Positions 52,093 through 56,102 of a stretch of 56,102 nucleotides of DNA are shown here, one piece after another. Below the pieces are notes generated by a model. The model did not search any database and was not told where the DNA came from. It saw only the letters and a program-made list of their open reading frames with translations. Position numbers and translations under genes: made by a program. The number at the start of each line of letters is the position of its first letter. The first letter of the stretch is position 1. The stretch spans positions 1 to 56,102 of the forward strand of contig CAMNQH010000018.1 of NCBI GenBank assembly GCA_946549035.1. The letters run 5' to 3'. Source of the stretch: an uncultured Lachnospiraceae bacterium (GTDB taxonomy: Bacteria > Bacillota > Clostridia > Lachnospirales > Lachnospiraceae).

Positions 52093-53919
52093 TTGGATAA
52101 GCGTTATAGATCATTTGGAGTGTATGTCATCCTGGTAATCGTGATTGCGCTCTTATTGATGGTTCGTGCCGGTGCAGGCAGCGTACCCAGAGAATCCGCC
52201 TATACGGAAGTGGCCCTGACCCAGGATTTGGAAGATGGGAATCTGGGGAACGTACAGATATTACCCAACCGGGAAGTACCAAGCGGCGAGGTTCGCGTGG
52301 CGTTGAAAGACGGTACGGAGAAAAAAATGTTTACCGCGGATGTGAACCAGGTGGTAGAGATTTTAAAAGAGCACGGGTTTGGAAACTATCAGATGGCGGA
52401 GGTTCCGGAGGAAAACTGGCTTCTTTCCATACTTCCTATGCTTTTAATGTTTGGCATTGTATTTATTTTTTATATTGTAATGACAAGCCATGCCCAGGCC
52501 GGAAGCGGTGGCGGCGGCGCTAAAATGATGAATTTTGGAAAGAGCCGGGCGAAAATGACCACAGGCGAAAATAAAAAAGTGACCTTTGGAAATGTAGCGG
52601 GCCTGCGAGAGGAAAAAGAAGACTTAGAGGAGATAGTAGACTTTTTACGTTTTCCCAGAAAGTATACAAAGCTGGGAGCAAGGATTCCCAAAGGCGTACT
52701 TTTGGTGGGGCCTCCCGGTACTGGTAAGACGCTTTTGGCAAAGGCAGTGGCAGGAGAAGCAGGCGTACCGTTTTTCAGCATTTCCGGTTCTGATTTTGTA
52801 GAGATGTTTGTAGGCGTAGGCGCATCCCGTGTGCGGGATTTATTTGAAGACGCTAAAAGAAATGCTCCTTGTATCGTGTTTATTGATGAAATTGACGCTG
52901 TGGCGAGACGCCGGGGAACCGGTATGGGGGGCGGCCACGATGAGCGGGAGCAGACGTTGAATCAGCTCTTGGTGGAAATGGACGGTTTTGGCGTCAACGA
53001 GGGCATTATTGTGATGGCGGCAACCAACCGGGTGGATATTTTAGATCCGGCCATTATGCGGCCAGGCCGGTTTGACCGGAAGGTGCATGTCGGACGTCCC
53101 GATGTGGGCGGGAGAGAAGAGATATTGAAGGTACATGCCAAGAACAAGCCCATGGGAGACGATGTGGACTTGAAGCAGGTGGCCCAGACTACCGCCGGCT
53201 TTACGGGAGCTGATTTGGAGAACCTTCTGAATGAGGCGGCTATTTTTGCGGCAAAGGAGGACCGGGCATATCTGGTACAGGAGGATATCAAGAAATCCTT
53301 TGTAAAGGTAGGGCTTGGTACGGAGAAGAAAAGCCGTATTATTACAGATAAGGAAAAGAAAATTACTGCCTATCATGAGGCGGGCCATGCCATTTTGTTC
53401 CATCTTCTTCCGGACGTGGGGCCGGTGTATTCCGTGTCCATCATCCCCACCGGGGTGGGAGCAGCGGGCTATACCATGCCTTTGCCGGAACGGGATGAAA
53501 TGTTCAATACCAAGGGCAGAATGCTTCAGGAGATTATTGTGGGCCTGGGAGGACGTGTGGCGGAGGAGATTATTTTTGATGATATCACCACCGGGGCGTC
53601 CCAGGATATCAAGCAAGCTACCGGAATTGCCAAAGACATGGTGACAAAGTACGGAATGTCCGAGCATGTGGGTCTGATTAATTATGACAGTGAGGATAAC
53701 GAAGTATTTATCGGCCGGGATCTGGCTCATACCAGAAGTTACGGCGAAAATGTGGCGGGAATCATTGATATGGAAGTAAAGCGTATTATTGATGAATGCT
53801 ACCAGCGTACCAGAAAGCTTTTACAGGAGAATGAAACGATTCTTCATAGCTGCGCGAACCTTTTGCTGGAAAAAGAAAAGATTGGCCGGGATGAGTTTGA
53901 GGCGCTGTTTGATATGTGA
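52093..53919 (+). CDS. ftsH: ATP-dependent zinc metalloprotease FtsH
   Basis: A 608-residue protease from TTG 52093 with AAGGAGGTT before it. Two N-terminal membrane helices ([38 protein letters not shown]) flank an extracellular part. The AAA domain has Walker A GPPGTGKT, Walker B VFIDEID, and the SRH segment [20 protein letters not shown]. The protease motif is YHEAGHAI. It degrades membrane and regulatory proteins such as Spo0M-type and division factors. The gene ends the cluster. Confidence 0.96.
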   Translation: MDKRYRSFGVYVILVIVIALLLMVRAGAGSVPRESAYTEVALTQDLEDGNLGNVQILPNREVPSGEVRVALKDGTEKKMFTADVNQVVEILKEHGFGNYQMAEVPEENWLLSILPMLLMFGIVFIFYIVMTSHAQAGSGGGGAKMMNFGKSRAKMTTGENKKVTFGNVAGLREEKEDLEEIVDFLRFPRKYTKLGARIPKGVLLVGPPGTGKTLLAKAVAGEAGVPFFSISGSDFVEMFVGVGASRVRDLFEDAKRNAPCIVFIDEIDAVARRRGTGMGGGHDEREQTLNQLLVEMDGFGVNEGIIVMAATNRVDILDPAIMRPGRFDRKVHVGRPDVGGREEILKVHAKNKPMGDDVDLKQVAQTTAGFTGADLENLLNEAAIFAAKEDRAYLVQEDIKKSFVKVGLGTEKKSRIITDKEKKITAYHEAGHAILFHLLPDVGPVYSVSIIPTGVGAAGYTMPLPERDEMFNTKGRMLQEIIVGLGGRVAEEIIFDDITTGASQDIKQATGIAKDMVTKYGMSEHVGLINYDSEDNEVFIGRDLAHTRSYGENVAGIIDMEVKRIIDECYQRTRKLLQENETILHSCANLLLEKEKIGRDEFEALFDM

Positions 53920-54045
53920 TTCGTTAAACCTAATAAAGAAACCATAGAAGTAACCTCTTGGTAATGTGAAATATTACTAAAAATTTTTAAAAAATTTAGT
54001 AATGTTTGTGCACACTTATGGGAGGTTCCAGGTTATAATTATACT

Positions 54046-54145
54046 CGTAAAACCCCCCAATACATTATATAGTTTTTGCTACACCCCATAGCAAAAATAC
54101 CTTCTCCTAAAACAGGCAGCGGATCGAAAGGCTGTCTGTTTTACT
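54046..54145 (+). ncRNA. candidate small RNA with C-rich hairpin loop
   Basis: In the 355-base gap after ftsH, a TATAAT at 54034-54039 (weak -35) precedes about 100 nt. It has ACCCCCC near the 5' end, then a perfect 9-bp stem TTTTTGCTA/TAGCAAAAA (54073-54081, 54089-54097) with the loop CACCCCA. A single-stranded CTTCTCC follows, then a terminator (ACAGGCAGC at 54112-54120 with GCTGTCTGT at 54131-54139, then TTTT). C-rich unpaired loops are typical of Gram-positive sRNAs that pair with Shine-Dalgarno sites. There is no coding frame. It could instead be a leader whose gene was lost. Confidence 0.5.
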
Positions 54146-54248
54146 GTGTAAAAATATGTTTCGGATGTAAAAACGATTGACATATTGAAGAAATGGGGAT
54201 ATTTGCTAAAAGATGAAAATAATTTTGGTATATTTATATAAAGAAAAG

Positions 54249-54276
54249 AGGACGCCGAAAAATAGGCGTCCTTTTT
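54249..54276. terminator. bidirectional terminator
   Basis: AGGACGCC (54249-54256) and GGCGTCCT (54265-54272) with T5 on the right and A/T-rich sequence on the left. It abuts the stop codon of the leftward XRE gene. Confidence 0.88.
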
Positions 54277-54601
54277 ACATGATCTTTTTCATTTCAATGA
54301 GACTTTCCAGATACTGGATAGTTGTCTGTAGTTCCTGGATAGACAGGGCGTTTGCCAGCTCAAGGAGCGTAGCTTGCTTTGTTTTTGTTCCAAAAAGGAT
54401 AAAATCTGCGGAGGTATGAAATTGTTGACATATTTTCCCCAGTGTATCTTGAGATAATCCTTTTTTGCCATTTTCAACTTCTGATAAGAAATTGATGGAA
54501 ATGTCAATTGCTTCGGCGAATTCCGCCTGTGTACAGTTATTTGTAAGGCGTAGTTGCCGGATTCTTTTTCCGATATCTGATTTTTCGAGAGTACCTGTCA
54601 T
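54275..54601 (-). CDS. XRE-family transcriptional regulator
   Basis: A 108-residue protein. The helix-turn-helix (about 10-65) is IGKRIRQLRLTNNCTQAEFAEAIDISINFLSEVENGKKGLS. The C-terminal 40 residues are helical and may dimerise. GGAGGAATC precedes the start at 54601. Upstream, between it and a rightward promoter, lies the palindrome TTCGCT-TAT-AGCGAA, a form often seen with such clostridial XRE regulators. It would repress both directions. The gene it once controlled to the right is no longer visible. Confidence 0.82.
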   Translation of the reverse strand: MTGTLEKSDIGKRIRQLRLTNNCTQAEFAEAIDISINFLSEVENGKKGLSQDTLGKICQQFHTSADFILFGTKTKQATLLELANALSIQELQTTIQYLESLIEMKKIM

Positions 54602-54673
54602 ATGATTCCTCCATTTATAGACCTATTTTATCAGTATTCCCTGGAATTAAACACAAATAAAAGAATTAAATAC

Positions 54674-54724
54674 TTCGCTTATAGCGAAAAAATATTTGAC
54701 AAAATACAACAATAGATATAGTAT
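54674..54724. promoter_or_regulatory. palindromic operator and rightward promoter
   Basis: The palindrome TTCGCT-TAT-AGCGAA (54674-54688) lies seven bases before a rightward promoter: TTGACA (54696-54701), 17-bp spacer, TAGTAT (54719-54724). From this promoter to the transposase (54725-54913) there is no open frame of note, so whatever it drove is missing or displaced by the insertion sequence. Confidence 0.72.
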
Positions 54725-54913
54725 AAGTAATAGAACTGAATTTCTATTGAAAAACATTGATTTCCAGTTTTTAACCAATATGGAATGTGGATATAGGAAG
54801 ACCAACTATTAAAAGTCAAGTAACTAATTGAAAAAATTCAAAAGAAATTTTGTAGAAAAAAGAGCATGACAATAAAGCCTGTTGTCAGACAGGCCAACAT
54901 GAGTGAAAAGGAT

Positions 54914-56092
54914 TTATGCTTTTGGAACGTAAGGATGATTGCTTTTCAAGACAGCATAAATGATGTTGCACATTTTTCTGGCAACAGCTCCAACACATGT
55001 CAGATGATGTTTGCCTTCCGCCCTCTTTTTCTGGTAATAGACACTTAATACGGGGTCTTTAAAGGAAGCAATCAGGGCGGACTGAAAAATGGCTTTTCGC
55101 AGATAAGGTGATCCACGTTTGCTCATTACATTGTGGGCTGCTTCAAATTCACCGGATTGTGTGACAGTAGCATCCAGACCGGCAAAAGCCACCAGCTTTC
55201 TGGGGCTGTCAAATTTGGAGATATCGCCTATCTCGCTAAGAATGGTCGCTCCTGTGACAGTGCCAATTCCAGTAATGGTAGTAATGGGGGATTCCAGTTT
55301 TTCCATGATACTGGAAATTTCCGCTTCCGTTTCTGTTACCTGTTTTTCAATAAAAGAAATCTGCTCGATCAGTGATTTGAGCTGGAACGTGAAGCTGTTT
55401 TTGGCAAAGGTAACGCCGAAAGAAGAGGATGCAGCAGCTTTTAACTGTTCCGCTTTCGCAGCGCCGACTTTCTGTCTGCTAAGTTGTGCAAGAAGTTCCG
55501 CCAAGGTTTCAGATGAAACCGATTCAAAATCAATCGGTGAAGAAAACTGGAGAAGGATTTCTTTTGAGGTCTTGCCGAAAATGTCGGAAAAGATGGACTG
55601 GTATTCGGGGAATACCTGATCCAGAACACAGACAACTTTCCGTTTTAAATCACTGATGGATTCCACAAGATAAGTGCGGAAGCGAGTCAGGGTACGCAGA
55701 GAAAACAGATCTTCGTCTGCAAGCCTGGTTTCCACGAACTGCCCATACCGGATCAGGTCAGCGATCAGGACGGAATCAATGATATCGTTTTTGCGTCTGC
55801 GGATTTCTGTTCCCCTGCGCCATCCGCCGGTCTGGATGGGATTAATAACATGGAGAAGGAAACTTTTCTCAAAGAGGAAAGAGTAAACGGAAAGCCAGTA
55901 GTGTCCAGTAGCTTCCATACCGATTTCAAAATCGGAGGTATTTAAAGAATAAGAAGCGAGTTTGAGAAACAAGGCATTTCCTCCATCCGAAGTGTTGGGG
56001 AAGGAAAAAGCTTTGAATACTACTTTTCCGGTATCGTCCATCATAGGAGCAACATGATTATTTTTACCAATGTCAATGCCAACAAAAAACAT
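54914..56092 (-). CDS. IS110-family transposase
   Basis: A 392-residue DEDD transposase of a nearly complete insertion sequence. GIDIGKNNH holds the first catalytic Asp, and EIGMEATGHYW the Glu. DIIDSVLIADLIR supplies the later Asp pair. TITGIGTVTGATILSEIGDISKFDSPRKLVAFAGLD is the transposase_20 domain, with GSPYLRKAIFQSALIA containing the Ser. IS110 elements use a bridge RNA encoded next to the gene. The upstream side where it usually lies falls outside the window (ten bases remain). The right end and target junction near 54840-54910 cannot be fixed; GCCTGT/ACAGGC at 54879-54896 is a possible end hairpin. Confidence 0.92.
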   Translation of the reverse strand: MFFVGIDIGKNNHVAPMMDDTGKVVFKAFSFPNTSDGGNALFLKLASYSLNTSDFEIGMEATGHYWLSVYSFLFEKSFLLHVINPIQTGGWRRGTEIRRRKNDIIDSVLIADLIRYGQFVETRLADEDLFSLRTLTRFRTYLVESISDLKRKVVCVLDQVFPEYQSIFSDIFGKTSKEILLQFSSPIDFESVSSETLAELLAQLSRQKVGAAKAEQLKAAASSSFGVTFAKNSFTFQLKSLIEQISFIEKQVTETEAEISSIMEKLESPITTITGIGTVTGATILSEIGDISKFDSPRKLVAFAGLDATVTQSGEFEAAHNVMSKRGSPYLRKAIFQSALIASFKDPVLSVYYQKKRAEGKHHLTCVGAVARKMCNIIYAVLKSNHPYVPKA

Positions 56093-56102
56093 AAGAACAC
56101 CT

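Noticed and set aside
1-56102. CRISPR arrays or rRNA genes
   Set aside because: No regularly spaced direct repeats with unique spacers, no cas-like genes and no rRNA-like stretch were seen.

Overview
The window looks like a chromosomal segment from a spore-forming, anaerobic Firmicute of the class Clostridia, most likely Lachnospiraceae. The basis is the conserved hup-rqcP-yabP-yabQ-divIC-spoIIE-tilS-hpt-ftsH block, a CotS-type spore-coat kinase, rubrerythrins, a rubredoxin-glutamate synthase fusion, DUF5027/DUF5028-type proteins, strong AGGAGG ribosome sites and frequent TTG starts. No species is claimed.

Layout. (1) 1-0.8 kb: the 3' part of a tRNA-Lys and an AT-rich secreted protein. (2) 0.8-18.5 kb: a phage-tail-like particle locus. 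A leftward repressor/ImmA/Ltp-lipoprotein module faces a rightward operon of contractile-tail genes in PBSX order (tail terminator, sheath, tube, frameshifted assembly chaperone, tape measure, LysM protein, hub, DUF2577, DUF2634, baseplate J, DUF2313, fibre). No terminase, portal or capsid gene is present, so this reads as an R-type tailocin (diffocin/PBSX-like) and not a complete prophage. (3) 18.8-21 kb: a YjjG-like HAD phosphatase and a radical SAM protein. (4) 21-28.4 kb: a leftward ABC-transporter/lipoprotein/secreted-peptide operon headed by an unlisted agrD-like gene, divergent from agrC-agrA-agrB. (5) 28.4-36 kb: two MATE transporters, the rubredoxin-glutamate synthase fusion, two rubrerythrins, YitT and a large palindromic element. 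(6) 36-46 kb: glgB, a TetR regulator, a phosphatase, an Rpn nuclease with a nested gene, CCA transferase, a CotS kinase, a PEGA lipoprotein and a phosphoglucomutase. (7) 46-54 kb: the sporulation/division block. (8) 54-56.1 kb: a candidate small RNA, an XRE regulator and an IS110-family transposase at the edge.

The most striking system is inside the tailocin. A perfect 24-bp inverted repeat (13812-13835 and 17371-17394) lies within the fibre gene and at the 5' end of a silent, start-less alternative fibre C-terminus on the opposite strand. A tyrosine recombinase gene begins 62 bp outside the right repeat. Inversion would swap the fibre C-terminus exactly in frame (150 versus 128 residues after the shared GLAGK). 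The same 3.5-kb segment carries the holin and amidase, which now point against the tail operon and would become co-linear with it after inversion. It also carries two 378-bp-spaced copies of what looks like a convergent type I toxin-antitoxin pair (32-aa membrane peptide plus about 90-nt RNA). The switch would therefore change killing spectrum and lysis-gene orientation together. This is inferred from sequence only.

Other points worth checking: a textbook A_AAA_AAC frameshift site in the tail chaperone; paired operators each set inside the spacer of one of two divergent promoters; an Agr quorum-sensing locus with agrD on the opposite strand; an in-frame internal gene with its own perfect Shine-Dalgarno inside the Rpn nuclease; a spoIIE promoter with the unusual 21-bp spacing; and a C-rich-loop small RNA candidate after ftsH.
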